From Pontibacter russatus (GTDB lineage: Bacteria > Bacteroidota > Bacteroidia > Cytophagales > Hymenobacteraceae), in NCBI RefSeq assembly GCF_009931655.1, contig NZ_CP047984.1:496001-560000 (forward strand): 64,000 nucleotides of DNA. Direction: 5' to 3'. The notes below the pieces were generated by a model. That model was not told where the DNA came from. It searched no databases and saw only the letters and a program-made list of their open reading frames with translations. Shown here one piece after another: positions 45,654 through 54,753 of the stretch; the first letter of the stretch is position 1; each line of letters opens with the position of its first letter. Both the position numbers and the translations under genes were made by a program.

Positions 45654-48059
45654 TTACAGCCCCGCCCGTCTGGCCGCAATTTTCACCGACAGCGTGGCAA
45701 AAACAATCACGCTCAGCGAGCTGATGGGCATCAGGATGGCAGACACGATGGGCGAAAAAAGCCCCTGCACCGCCAGCGTCAGCCCGAAGACGTTGTACAC
45801 CAGCGACACCGCGAAGGTGGCCAGGATAATGAGCATGGTTGTTTTGGAGAAGCTCAGGAACTTGCTCAGCTTGTTAAAGGCAGTGGCATCCAGTATGGCG
45901 TCGCAGGACGGCGAGAAGTTGGTGACGCTGTTGGTCAGGGCTATCCCGGCGTCGCTCTGGCGCAGGGCACCCGCATCGTTCAGGCCGTCCCCCACCATCA
46001 TTACCTGGTGGCGCTGTTCTTTAAGATGCTGGATGTACTCGAGCTTCTGTACCGGGCTCTGGTTAAAATTCAGTTCCGCTTCCTGGCCCAGCAAGCCTCT
46101 CAGGCGCTCCTGCTCGTGGGCGTTGTCACCGGAAAGCACGGCAAGCTTCTTGTCACGCAGATCCGTGAGTATATGCTCCAGTCCCTGCCGGTACACGTTG
46201 TAAAAAGTGTAATACCCCAGCACCACGCCATCCACAGAAACATATACCGCCGTTTCAAGTGCATCCTTCGCAGCTTCTTCTTTAATGCCTATATAGGAGG
46301 CTGATCCGGCACGGACCATATAGCCGTTTGCCTCGCCTGCCAGTCCTTTTCCGGCAACCTCTCGGAAATGCTGCACTGCTGTTGGCTCACCGCGCAGGCT
46401 CTGGAAAATGCGCTGGCTCAAGGGGTGGGTGGAGTGGCGCAATATAGATTTCAGGCTTTGCTCCTGTGCCGCCGTCAGGGGCTTTCCGGTATAGTGCAAC
46501 TCGGCTGCGCTCGGCTCGGTGAGGGTGCCCGTTTTATCAAACACCACCGTGTCAATTTTGGCAAGCGTTTCCACCACAGCCGTGTTCTTCAGGTAAAACT
46601 TATTCTTCCCGAACACCCGCAGGGTATGGCCATGCACAAAGGGCGTGGCCAGCGACAAAGCGCACGGGCAGGCAATAATCAGCACGGAGGTAAAAGCCTT
46701 CATGGCCATGTTCATATCGCGGGGCACCCAGTAGGCGAGCGCGCCGGCAGCCACCAGCAGCGTCACGATGATGAACCACTTGCCGGCCGCGTTGGCATAC
46801 GTGCTCACGCGCTGCTGCTCCTCCTTGGAGAAAACACTGTCGTTCCAGAGTTGCGTCAGGTAGCCCTGCGACACCTCCTTCACCACCTCCAACTCAAGGC
46901 TCTCTCCCACCTGCCGCCCCCCGGCATAAATGACCTCGCCCGCCACCTTTTCCACCGGCTCCGACTCGCCACTCACAAAACTGTAATCGATCAGGGCGGC
47001 GCCCTGCAGCAGGATGGCGTCGGCGGGAATAAGCTCCTGGTTCCGGATGCGGATGCGGTCGCCTACTTTCAGGTTACGAACGGCCGTGGCCTCCTCCTCG
47101 CCGGAGCCCTTCAGCACCGTCACCGACACGGGAAAATAAGAGGTATAGTCCCTGTCGAAGGAAAGCGTGTCATAGGTTCTCTGCTGAAAGTATTTGCCGA
47201 TCAGCATGAAGAACACGAGGCCGGTGAAGGAATCGAAATAGCCGGGCCCGGTGCCGGTAACGACCTGGTAGATGCTGACCGTGAACAGCGCCAGCAGACC
47301 TGTGGCGATGGGCAGGTCGATGTTCACCATCCGCTGCCGGATGCCCTCCATGGCCGAGGTGAAAAAGCCGCGCGCGCTGTACACAAACACCGGGATAGAG
47401 AGCAGCAGGCTCAGGTACCCGAAAAAGGAGCCGAAGCTGCGCTGCAGCCCCTCTGTTACGGCCAGGTAATCGGGGAAGGCCAGCAACATAACGTTGCCGA
47501 AGCAAAAGCCCGCGATGCCCAGTTTATAGATGAGAGTGTGGCTTGTCCTGGTTGTTTTACGGCCGTCGGTATCTGCCAGGGTAATTTCAGGCTCGTACCC
47601 GATGCGCGCCAGCAGGGCCACCACTTCGCGCAGGCTGGTTTGCTGGTTAAGAAATGTCAGCGACACTTCTTTGCGCAGGAAATTAACGGTGGACTCCGAA
47701 ATGCCGGGGTTGAGCTTGAACAGGTTCTCCAGCAGCCAGATGCAGGAACTGCAGTGCATCTGCGGTATATAAAACGTAAGCTTGCAGATATGCTCGTTCC
47801 TGAAGCTGATCAGTTGGGTCTCCACCCCGGTATCGTCCAGATATGCAAAGCGCGACTCGGAAGCCTGCTTTTTTCCCGTAATTCCCGGATTCTCCTCCAG
47901 GTTGTAATAGGTGCAGAGGTTATTCTCCTCCAGCAGTTCATATACGGCTTTACACCCGGTGCAGCAGAAAGCCTTGTCGTGGGCAAAGACAAGCTCCTCC
48001 ACGCAGGCATCCCCGCAGTGGTAGCAATTCTGGACATTGGTTTGGAGTGCGGCTTCCAT
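45654..48059 (-). CDS. ccoI: CcoI/FixI copper-transporting P-type ATPase for cbb3 oxidase
   Basis: An 801-residue P1B-type ATPase that exports copper for cbb3 oxidase assembly. The N-terminus has a cysteine-rich domain (CYHCGDACVEE, FCCTGCKAVYE) and an HMA domain with MHCSSCIWLLENL (CxxC near 95). Eight helices surround the CPC site in ACPCALSLATPF (near 465). The phosphorylated residue is Asp508 in DKTGTLTEP, and GDGLNDAGAL lies near 675. This architecture, with the extra cysteine domain, is that of CcoI rather than CopA. It is the first gene of the locus, with a double dyad 58-91 bases upstream. Confidence 0.95.
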   Translation of the reverse strand: MEAALQTNVQNCYHCGDACVEELVFAHDKAFCCTGCKAVYELLEENNLCTYYNLEENPGITGKKQASESRFAYLDDTGVETQLISFRNEHICKLTFYIPQMHCSSCIWLLENLFKLNPGISESTVNFLRKEVSLTFLNQQTSLREVVALLARIGYEPEITLADTDGRKTTRTSHTLIYKLGIAGFCFGNVMLLAFPDYLAVTEGLQRSFGSFFGYLSLLLSIPVFVYSARGFFTSAMEGIRQRMVNIDLPIATGLLALFTVSIYQVVTGTGPGYFDSFTGLVFFMLIGKYFQQRTYDTLSFDRDYTSYFPVSVTVLKGSGEEEATAVRNLKVGDRIRIRNQELIPADAILLQGAALIDYSFVSGESEPVEKVAGEVIYAGGRQVGESLELEVVKEVSQGYLTQLWNDSVFSKEEQQRVSTYANAAGKWFIIVTLLVAAGALAYWVPRDMNMAMKAFTSVLIIACPCALSLATPFVHGHTLRVFGKNKFYLKNTAVVETLAKIDTVVFDKTGTLTEPSAAELHYTGKPLTAAQEQSLKSILRHSTHPLSQRIFQSLRGEPTAVQHFREVAGKGLAGEANGYMVRAGSASYIGIKEEAAKDALETAVYVSVDGVVLGYYTFYNVYRQGLEHILTDLRDKKLAVLSGDNAHEQERLRGLLGQEAELNFNQSPVQKLEYIQHLKEQRHQVMMVGDGLNDAGALRQSDAGIALTNSVTNFSPSCDAILDATAFNKLSKFLSFSKTTMLIILATFAVSLVYNVFGLTLAVQGLFSPIVSAILMPISSLSVIVFATLSVKIAARRAGL

Positions 48060-48116
48060 CTCAACTTTCTCTGTATAGTCTCTTGCAAAAGTAAATGGCG
48101 ACAGCCCGGCAAAAGA

Positions 48117-48150
48117 TGATGGAAGTCAATAGCCGACATGATTCTTGTCA
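48117..48150 (-). promoter_or_regulatory. Double dyad, candidate Crp/Fnr-type operator of ccoI
   Basis: TGAT-ggaa-GTCA (48117-48128) and TGAT-tctt-GTCA (48139-48150), 22 bp apart, preceded by aaaaga exactly as at the other two sites. Confidence 0.65.
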
Positions 48151-48471
48151 CTGGCTATATATAGACAGGGAAACAGCTGCAAGCACAAAGGAATCTATAG
48201 GGAAATCAGCCCCGCCAATCTACAGCCCAACGGCAGAAGTAGCTTGATAACCCTTTGTGACACCAAATGACTTTACAAGCAATAAAAAACCGCTGAGAAG
48301 CTTCATCTTTCAGGTCAGGTAGTTACACATATATATCAATGGATCAGACACGTATATGTTATCATCTACTCATCATATAATGGATAATCATTTATAAATG
48401 AGCCAGAACTTCACAGCTATACAAGCAGGTGTAAGCAAAATTACAGGTTTTGTTACCTGCTCCAGGTTACG
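48151..48471. other. Gap without a supported gene
   Basis: About 320 bases, increasingly AT-rich toward the XRE gene stop. No gene, hairpin or repeat that I can support; two TATATA hexamers (near 48158 and 48332). Confidence 0.4.
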
Positions 48472-48894
48472 TCATGAGGGTTTGTAGGTGCTGAAGGTTT
48501 TGTCTGTGTAGAACACCATGATTTGCTCAATGGCTTTTTCAGAGGCTGCGGGCGCTTGTGCAGCAGTTGATGCTTCTTGTACTTTTCCTGCTATGGCTGC
48601 CGGCGACGGTGCCTCCTTTTCCTCCAGAGAAGCAGGGGCAGCGGCACGTGTGGCCTGCGGTTTTTCCTTACCAACTGTAGCTAAACGGATTAGCATGTCC
48701 CCCTCGCCCAACAGCAGCCAGTCACGGGCTATTTCCCGGTAGGTGCTTACTATCTTCAACACCACGTCCAGACTCGGCTTGTTGCGGCCGCTGAGGATAT
48801 GGCTGACGATAGCACGCGGCACATCTATATTGTCGGCGAGTTGCGTTGAGGTCAGGCCTTTATACTCCATCAGTTGCCGTATCCGATCCACCAT
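48472..48894 (-). CDS. XRE-family helix-turn-helix regulator
   Basis: A DNA-binding protein of about 140 residues if started at the ATG at 48894 (MVDRIRQLMEYKGLTSTQLA). The frame stays open upstream to 48978, but a promoter-like sequence falls inside that extension, so the later start is preferred. The XRE domain (about 1-68) has QLADNIDVPRAIVSHILSGRNKPSLDVVLKIV and a following RDWLLLGEGDML, a pattern common in Cytophagales. The C-terminal half is Ala/Pro/Glu-rich and probably disordered, ending VFYTDKTFSTYKPS. Targets are unknown. Confidence 0.82.
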   Translation of the reverse strand: MVDRIRQLMEYKGLTSTQLADNIDVPRAIVSHILSGRNKPSLDVVLKIVSTYREIARDWLLLGEGDMLIRLATVGKEKPQATRAAAPASLEEKEAPSPAAIAGKVQEASTAAQAPAASEKAIEQIMVFYTDKTFSTYKPS

Positions 48895-48926
48895 ATGACT
48901 GTCTATGTATGCTGTATTTTGTTTTA

Positions 48927-48955
48927 CAAATGTAATATACATCATCTTCATCAAA
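48927..48955 (-). promoter_or_regulatory. Bacteroidota-type promoter of the XRE gene
   Basis: On the minus strand TTTG (48955-48952) and TACATTTG (48934-48927, fitting the -7 box TAnnTTTG) are 17 bases apart. The ATG at 48894 lies 32 bases past the -7 box. Confidence 0.5.
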
Positions 48956-49236
48956 CCACAAAAGCTAAATTCCAACATCTATATCAGGTTCAACTCAGAT
49001 TGTCTATTAAAGAATCTATACATTGTAAGTCAATGACTTATTTCATTTAAAAACGTTCCAAATAGACCTGTTTACATTTGTATATACATTTCTAAACAGT
49101 TGCATATGTAAGTCACAGCATTGGCCGGAAAGAATATTGCGGAGTGGGAAATCGGAGTGTTGCTTTCTACTGCATTTGGCGCTGGAACCTGCTATAAATC
49201 ATTCTTCCAAACTCATTTATGACACAATGGCAGCAC

Positions 49237-49286
49237 AAAGCGATGCGTTTGTGGATAACTCGAGTTATCCACAAACGCATCGCTTT
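49237..49286. promoter_or_regulatory. 50-bp perfect palindrome holding two head-to-head DnaA boxes
   Basis: Twenty-five-bp arms meet without a loop at 49261/49262. They contain TGTGGATAA (49250-49258) and TTATCCACA (49265-49273), both exact matches to the strongest DnaA box, separated by CTCGAG. It lies in a 618-base AT-rich gap (48895-49512) between the XRE gene and the cupredoxin gene, which otherwise holds only overlapping low-quality frames. It may be a DnaA-binding or titration site, or a cruciform. Confidence 0.7.
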
Positions 49287-49512
49287 CAGCAGTTTATCAG
49301 CCTGTGCTTTATTTATAACTCCGCTTACGGACAGCGGATCAAATATGGAATGTGACAGAAACAGCGAATTTCCTGACGGTAAAGAAGGAGACAGATGTGA
49401 TATTTCAGGATTGTACTTTTTTAAGCCATTTGCTATAAAAGAGAGATGCATGTTCCTGGTGCTTTCTCCGCACCGGACACAGGCATCCCTTTAAGTTTCA
49501 GAAAAGCTGACT

Positions 49513-50073
49513 TTACTTCACCAGCAGAACGCCATGCATTCGTTGCCAGTGCTCCGGATAGGTGCAGACGAAGTGGTAGACGCCGGGCGCGGCGGGCGCC
49601 GTGAACTCCATCTCTACCGTCTGCCCCGGCAAAACCATGGGCGAGGCAGCAATCACTGCAGAATCATTGGGAACGTAGTTTCCGGAAGCCCCAATCTTAG
49701 CACCGGCTATCGCCACCTGCCTGTACGTGTCCGGAGTTGTGAAAACGACGTTATGCACCATGGGCATATCCACTCCCTCGTTGATGAAGGTTAGCTTTAC
49801 ATGCGCACCTGCTCTAACCTCCAGGGTGTCTTGGTCATATGCAATCTCCTCCAGGATGTTCCCGGTGGCCCGCAGCAGCACATCATCTACCTGCTGCAGG
49901 ATAGTGTCCGGCGCTTCCTCCACCACGGGTGCGCTGGAGGCTGTGGCACTGTCTATCAAGGTATCTTCCGTTGAGGAGGCACCGGTGCTCGCTTCGCCAC
50001 CATCAGGCTGGTTGCAACGCCACAGGAGGAGGCAGCTGCCGAGGAGGCATATGCTATATATTTTTCTTTTCAT
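49513..50073 (-). CDS. Azurin-like cupredoxin lipoprotein
   Basis: A blue-copper electron carrier anchored as a lipoprotein. The start at the ATG at 50073 (MKRKIYSICLLGSCLLLWRC) gives a signal with a candidate lipidated cysteine near residue 20, and 186 residues in all. An acidic Ser/Thr linker leads to the cupredoxin domain with DTLEVRAGAHVKLTFINEG, the first copper His in MVHNVVF, and the C-terminal loop FVCTYPEHWQRMHG giving Cys, His and Met ligands. It follows the L,D-transpeptidase gene by 55 bases on the same strand. It could donate electrons to a terminal oxidase such as the nearby cbb3 enzyme, an inference. Confidence 0.9.
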   Translation of the reverse strand: MKRKIYSICLLGSCLLLWRCNQPDGGEASTGASSTEDTLIDSATASSAPVVEEAPDTILQQVDDVLLRATGNILEEIAYDQDTLEVRAGAHVKLTFINEGVDMPMVHNVVFTTPDTYRQVAIAGAKIGASGNYVPNDSAVIAASPMVLPGQTVEMEFTAPAAPGVYHFVCTYPEHWQRMHGVLLVK

Positions 50074-50128
50074 CGCATGGTGTTTTGGCGGGGCAGAGAG
50101 CGTATCTTTTAACAATGTACCGCCTCCC

Positions 50129-51862
50129 TTACCCGAAGTAAGCCTTCTCCAACTCTTTGTCGTGGCCGTAGATGTCGTCCCTGAAATGGATTTGCCCGTT
50201 CTCGTCTACCCAACTGGTGAAGTACACGATGTACACCTGCACCTTCGTGGGCAATGTCACCCAGGTTTCCTCTTCCCCTGTCATAGTATCTCTTATTCTA
50301 GCCTCATCCCATTCCGGCATGTCCTGCAACAGATATTTGGCCAGTTCCACCGGGTATTCTACCCGCACACAGCCGTGGCTGAAGTCGCGGGAGGTCTGAC
50401 TGAACAGGGCATCGGCCGGGGTATCGTGCAGGTAAACGGCATACTCGTTCGGGAACAGGAACTTGATGGTTCCCAGGGAGTTTTTAGGGCCGGGCTTCTG
50501 GCGCACGAGGTACTTAAAATTATCCTTCGTGACGCTTTCCCAATCGATGGATTCGGGTGACACAGGTTTTCTGGCTTTGTCCTTGGTGACGACCTCCATG
50601 TTCTGCGTGGCCAGCCAGCCGGGGTTCCGGAGCATATGGGGTTTTATCTCGGCCTCCACGATGGTGTTGGGCACGTTCCAGTAAGGCGCCAGCACCACGT
50701 ACTCCAGCTTGTCGCTGAAAATGGGCGTGGAGTGCATGGTCTTCCCCACAATCACGCGCATGTCCATCACTTCCTTGTACTGCCGCTCTGCGTCCGGCTC
50801 GCCGTCCGGGTCCTCGTATATATAGAGCTTGTACTCCGGGATGTTCACCCATATAAACTTTTGCTCAAGGCTTTTAGGCACCATGCGCTTCGGAATCCAG
50901 CGCCAGCGCTCCATGTTGATCATGACTTGGCGGATGCGCTCCTCGAGGGGAATGTTGAGTGTGGCCAGGGTCTTGCCTCCCACCACGCCATCCTGCGCCA
51001 GGCCGTTGCGCATCTGGAAGTTCTTTACCTCCTGCACCAGTTTCTCATCGTAGACACTCATGCCAGAGTCAGCAGAGTCTAACCTGACATCGGGGTTCAG
51101 GCGTTTGCGAAGCGCGATGACGGCTGCGCCTGAGTCGCCGGGCCGCAGCACCTTGCGGTCAGCCAGCTCAATTTTAGGCCAGCCGCCCTCCTTCTGCAAG
51201 ACACGGTACTCCTGCAGCTTGTCGCGCAGACGCGTATAGCCGGCGTGCAGCGCCCCGAACTCATCATACGGGTATGTGCTCTCCCGCTCGTTCAGAATCG
51301 TCTGGAGCGCCTTGTGCAGCTTTATCTTGTTCTTCTTCACATCCCAGGCCACCTCGGTGACGTTGGGGTTAACGCGGCCGCGGTAAAAGTCGGAGGCGTA
51401 ATTGAAGTAAGAGGCCGTGAGGGCCACGTCAATTTTCTGCTGCAGTTCCAGCCGCGCCGAGTCGCTGGGCTCCAGCTGCTTGTACTGCTCCAGCATTTTG
51501 CCGATGTCCATGATACGGTAGTTCTCCGGGTCAAGGCCCTCTTTGTCGGCGCTGTCAACGGCGGCCAGGAACTTTTCGGTCTCAGACACCGGTTCGTTCT
51601 CCCGGAACCACGCCAGCTGGTAGTTGCGGTCGCCGTAAAAGACGAACATCAGTTCCTCCAGCTTTTTAAACTCCGGCTGCTGCTCTAAAAACCGCTGCAC
51701 AAACACGCTGTCGGTGGTGGCTTGCGGCAGCGCTTCTTCCCCGAATAAGCCAGAAGCGATGCCCCCGTCTCCCGAAGAAGTCTGGTTGCAGCCGGCAATG
51801 GCGAAGAGGCAAATAAACGCGAGTATGGGGGTGGAAAGGTGTTTTTTGATATAAGGGTTCAT
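50129..51862 (-). CDS. L,D-transpeptidase (YcbB/LdtD type) lipoprotein
   Basis: This enzyme makes or edits 3-3 peptidoglycan cross-links. The 577-residue chain starts with a signal peptide and lipobox-like site (MNPYIKKHLSTPILAFICLF, then IAGC near residue 25). A helical scaffold domain (about 60-230) precedes a peptidoglycan-binding domain (VLRPGDSGAAVIALRKRLN, about 235-310), and the YkuD catalytic domain spans about 340-540 with the active-site motif SHGCVRVEYPVELA (Cys near residue 494). The layout and size fit the YcbB family of Gram-negative bacteria. The cupredoxin gene is 55 bases downstream and may be co-transcribed. Confidence 0.93.
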   Translation of the reverse strand: MNPYIKKHLSTPILAFICLFAIAGCNQTSSGDGGIASGLFGEEALPQATTDSVFVQRFLEQQPEFKKLEELMFVFYGDRNYQLAWFRENEPVSETEKFLAAVDSADKEGLDPENYRIMDIGKMLEQYKQLEPSDSARLELQQKIDVALTASYFNYASDFYRGRVNPNVTEVAWDVKKNKIKLHKALQTILNERESTYPYDEFGALHAGYTRLRDKLQEYRVLQKEGGWPKIELADRKVLRPGDSGAAVIALRKRLNPDVRLDSADSGMSVYDEKLVQEVKNFQMRNGLAQDGVVGGKTLATLNIPLEERIRQVMINMERWRWIPKRMVPKSLEQKFIWVNIPEYKLYIYEDPDGEPDAERQYKEVMDMRVIVGKTMHSTPIFSDKLEYVVLAPYWNVPNTIVEAEIKPHMLRNPGWLATQNMEVVTKDKARKPVSPESIDWESVTKDNFKYLVRQKPGPKNSLGTIKFLFPNEYAVYLHDTPADALFSQTSRDFSHGCVRVEYPVELAKYLLQDMPEWDEARIRDTMTGEEETWVTLPTKVQVYIVYFTSWVDENGQIHFRDDIYGHDKELEKAYFG

Positions 51863-52221
51863 GTCTTGTTTTGTCTGTTTAGGTGCTGCTTCACATAGCC
51901 TTCATAAAAGGCTAACGCAGCGGTGGCAACCGTCAGCCTGTTCTTGGTAATATCCTATCTAAAAGCAGCTATGTATACTGGCAAAGGCATATTATCTCTT
52001 TGTACTCCAAAGCATGATAAAAAGTTATGAGGCCCTGCGGCCCCGGTTTCTGTGCATCCCTGCAGCAGGCACCTCTGCAAAAAGTCTTCCAAAGTAGAAA
52101 TGAAAACAGCGCGGCAAGCTTATATGTTTAAGTTAAAAGGACATGAAATGGCAGGATGCTTGCCTCTGCTTCCGGGAAAGCGCTATAATGCGTATCTTCA
52201 CCTCACAGATCAAAATAATTT
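51863..52221. other. Divergent promoter gap
   Basis: About 360 bases between divergent genes. I see no gene; a short inverted repeat (agcctt...aaggct near 51897-51913) is present and the promoters of both genes should lie here. Confidence 0.4.
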
Positions 52222-54120
52222 ATGAACGTATACTCCCGCTTCTTACTGGGGCTGAGTGTGGCAGGCACCCTACAGCTTGTCTCCTGCTCCACCCAGCTCA
52301 CGAATCAGGACCAGACCATGACGAACGAACAAAGCACCCCAGCATCGGCCCCTGCCGACGTACACAGCTATGCCAGGCCCGCTGAGGCCGTGGCCAAACA
52401 CCTCGACCTTGACCTCACTGTTGACTTTGACCGCAAGGCACTGACCGGACAGGCCACCTATCTCATTGAAAACAAGACAGGCACCAACGAGATTATTTTC
52501 GACACCCGCAACCTGCACATTGAGCAGGTGCTGCTGGGAGATGAGCTGGAAGAAACGACTTTTGAGCTTGGCGAGGGAAATAAGACGCTGGGCCGGCCGC
52601 TCATCGTACACGTCAGGCCTGACACGAAAAAAGTAACCATCCGGTACAGCACCTCCCCCGAAGCGGCTGCGCTGCAGTGGCTGAACCCGCAGCAGACGGC
52701 CGGCAAAGAGCACCCCTTCCTGTTCACGCAGTCGCAGGCCATCCTGGCGCGCACCTGGATACCGATCCAGGACAGCCCCGGCATCCGTATCACTTACAAC
52801 GCAAAAGTAAAAGTGCCCCAGGAACTGCTGGCCGTGATGAGCGCTGAGAACCCGGTGGAGAAAAACGACAGCGGCCTATATACCTTCGCGATGAAGCAGC
52901 CGATCCCGTCGTACCTCATGGCGCTGTCGGTAGGCGACCTGGCTTTCCGGGAGATAGGGCCGCAGACAGGCATATATGCCGAGCCCGCCACCATCGAGGC
53001 CGCCGCTTACGAGTTCGCAGAGATGGACAAGATGCTGCACGCCGCCGAAAAGCTCTACGGCAAATACCGCTGGGACCGTTACGACCTGCTGGTGCTGCCG
53101 CCCTCTTTCCCCTTCGGCGGGATGGAGAATCCGCGCCTGACCTTTGTGACACCCACAGTGCTGGCCAAAGACCGTTCGCTCACCAGCCTGATTGCGCACG
53201 AGCTGGCGCACAGTTGGAGCGGCAACCTGGTGACGAACGCCACCTGGAACGACTTCTGGCTGAATGAGGGCTTTACGGTGTACTTCGAGCGGCGCATCAT
53301 GGAGGAGCTGTATGGGAAGGAATACGCCGACATGCTGAACGTGCTGGGCTACCAGGACCTGAACAATACGCTGGACGAGCTGGGCCGCGAAAGCGAGGAC
53401 ACCCGCCTGAAACTGGACCTGGAAGGCCGCGACCCGGACGAGGGGCTGACGGACATTGCCTATGAGAAAGGCAACTTCTTCCTGCAGAACATAGAGCGGG
53501 CCGTAGGACGGGAGCGGTTTGATGCTTTCGTGAATAACTACTTCGGCACCTTCGCTTTCCAGAGCACCACCACCGATAAATTCCTGGACTTCCTGCGTTC
53601 TGAACTGATAAGAGGCGATGAAGCGCTGGCAGAGAAAATCAACGTCGAGGGATGGGTGTATACGCCGGGGCTGCCTGCTGACTTTGTGGTGCCGACCTCC
53701 ACGCGCTTCGCAGAGGTGGAAGGGGCCTTCCGGAACTGGCAAAGCGGCAAGCCCGCCACAGAACTGAAAACGCAGGAATGGTCGAGCCACGAGTGGCTGC
53801 ACTTTATCCGGATGCTGCCCGAGGAGATGACGCAGCAGCAGATGGCGGAACTGGACAAGGCCTTCAACTTCACCAACTCCGGCAACTCGGAAGTACTGGC
53901 GGCCTGGATCCTGCACGCCATCCGCCACAACTACACAACAGCCGACCAGGCCCTCGAGACCTTCCTGACCCATGTGGGCCGCCGAAAATTCCTGGTGCCG
54001 CTCTACAAAGCGCTTATCGAGACGCCGGAGGGCAAGGAGAAAGCCCTGGCCATATATGCCAAAGCACGCCCGAACTACCATGCCGTGTCCACGGCCACGC
54101 TGGATGAACTCCTGAAATGA
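52222..54120 (+). CDS. M1 family aminopeptidase (leukotriene A4 hydrolase-like) lipoprotein
   Basis: A 632-residue zinc aminopeptidase. The N-terminus MNVYSRFLLGLSVAGTLQLVSC is a lipoprotein signal with lipidated Cys22. Three M1 domains follow: a beta saddle (about 45-235), the catalytic domain with FGGMENPRLTF, the zinc motif HELAHSW (near 331) and the third ligand in NEGFTVYFERR, and a helical C-terminal domain (about 500-632) of the LTA4H/cold-active aminopeptidase type with NVEGWVYTPGLP. It probably trims peptides in the periplasm. It is monocistronic and ends at a textbook terminator. Confidence 0.94.
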   Translation: MNVYSRFLLGLSVAGTLQLVSCSTQLTNQDQTMTNEQSTPASAPADVHSYARPAEAVAKHLDLDLTVDFDRKALTGQATYLIENKTGTNEIIFDTRNLHIEQVLLGDELEETTFELGEGNKTLGRPLIVHVRPDTKKVTIRYSTSPEAAALQWLNPQQTAGKEHPFLFTQSQAILARTWIPIQDSPGIRITYNAKVKVPQELLAVMSAENPVEKNDSGLYTFAMKQPIPSYLMALSVGDLAFREIGPQTGIYAEPATIEAAAYEFAEMDKMLHAAEKLYGKYRWDRYDLLVLPPSFPFGGMENPRLTFVTPTVLAKDRSLTSLIAHELAHSWSGNLVTNATWNDFWLNEGFTVYFERRIMEELYGKEYADMLNVLGYQDLNNTLDELGRESEDTRLKLDLEGRDPDEGLTDIAYEKGNFFLQNIERAVGRERFDAFVNNYFGTFAFQSTTTDKFLDFLRSELIRGDEALAEKINVEGWVYTPGLPADFVVPTSTRFAEVEGAFRNWQSGKPATELKTQEWSSHEWLHFIRMLPEEMTQQQMAELDKAFNFTNSGNSEVLAAWILHAIRHNYTTADQALETFLTHVGRRKFLVPLYKALIETPEGKEKALAIYAKARPNYHAVSTATLDELLK

Positions 54121-54138
54121 TATATAAATCAGCTAAAT

Positions 54139-54168
54139 AAAAAAGGCAGCAATATAGCTGCCTTTTTT
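54139..54168 (+). terminator. Terminator of the M1 peptidase gene
   Basis: Stem ggcagc (54145-54150) and gctgcc (54157-54162), loop aatata, flanked by A6 on the left and T6 on the right, so it can work in both directions. Confidence 0.9.
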
Positions 54169-54180
54169 ATTGTAAAATGT

Positions 54181-54239
54181 GAGAGGCTCTGTCACCTTCC
54201 TGCCTGCATGTTGAGCCGGGCGAAGGTACAGAGCCTCTC
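54181..54239 (-). terminator. Second hairpin, facing the YciE-like gene
   Basis: Arms gagaggctctgt (54181-54192) and acagagcctctc (54228-54239), extended inward by accttc/gaaggt after a one-base bulge. It is 23 bases past the stop of the minus-strand gene. Confidence 0.6.
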
Positions 54240-54261
54240 TTGTGACATAAGGAACACCGGC

Positions 54262-54753
54262 TTATTTCTCAGCCTCTTTGTTCACTGTTTTTTCAGCAAT
54301 TTTGGTTAGCAAAACATCGGTCTTCTTCTCCTCTTCGAGCGTCATCACCAACTGCTCCAGCACATCGTTCATCCCCAGTTGCTTTGCCCAGGTACAAACC
54401 GTACCGTATGCTGCAATCTCATAATGCTCCACCCGCTGAGCAGAACCAATCAGCGCCGCATCCATCACGCTCTCATCGGCTTTCTCGCTCATCATGGACT
54501 CGGCTTCCTTTATGATGCCTTCCATGGCTTTGCACTTCTCACCCTTCGCCTTCACTCCCATCATCTTGAAAACACTCTCCAGGCGCTGAATCTGCTGCTC
54601 GGTTTCCTGCAGGTGCTTCTCGAACGCCTGCTTCAACTTGTCAGACGAAGTGGCTTTCATCATCTTCGGAAGCGCCTTCGTAATTTGCTGTTCAGCACTG
54701 TAAATGTCTTGAAGCTCGTGGAGCAAAAGGTCTTTTAAATTGTTAAGTTTCAT
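54262..54753 (-). CDS. DUF892/YciE-type ferritin-like protein
   Basis: From the ATG at 54753 (MKLNNLKDLLLHELQDIYSAEQQITKALP) the protein has 163 residues and the all-helical pattern of the DUF892/YciE family, a ferritin-like four-helix bundle induced by stress in several bacteria. Visible carboxylate and His positions of a di-iron site are ELQDIYSAEQQ in helix 1, KHLQETEQQIQRLE in helix 2, and SAQRVEHYEIAAYGT in helix 3. An in-frame ATG 45 bases upstream would add a poor extension. Neighbours give no functional clue. Confidence 0.9.
   Translation of the reverse strand: MKLNNLKDLLLHELQDIYSAEQQITKALPKMMKATSSDKLKQAFEKHLQETEQQIQRLESVFKMMGVKAKGEKCKAMEGIIKEAESMMSEKADESVMDAALIGSAQRVEHYEIAAYGTVCTWAKQLGMNDVLEQLVMTLEEEKKTDVLLTKIAEKTVNKEAEK

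Noticed and set aside
46368..48119. 583-codon frame opposite ccoI
   Set aside because: Coding shadow with no domain or signal.
49237..49286. The DnaA-box palindrome as the terminator of the cupredoxin gene
   Set aside because: It lies more than 220 bases past the stop, has no loop and no T-run on either side.
49137..49451. Overlapping frames of 70-95 codons on both strands around the palindrome
   Set aside because: Both read through the palindrome, mirror each other there, and lack family features.
48895..49512. Main chromosomal origin
   Set aside because: Only two DnaA boxes are present, dnaA and other origin-linked genes are absent, and gene orientation does not switch consistently here.
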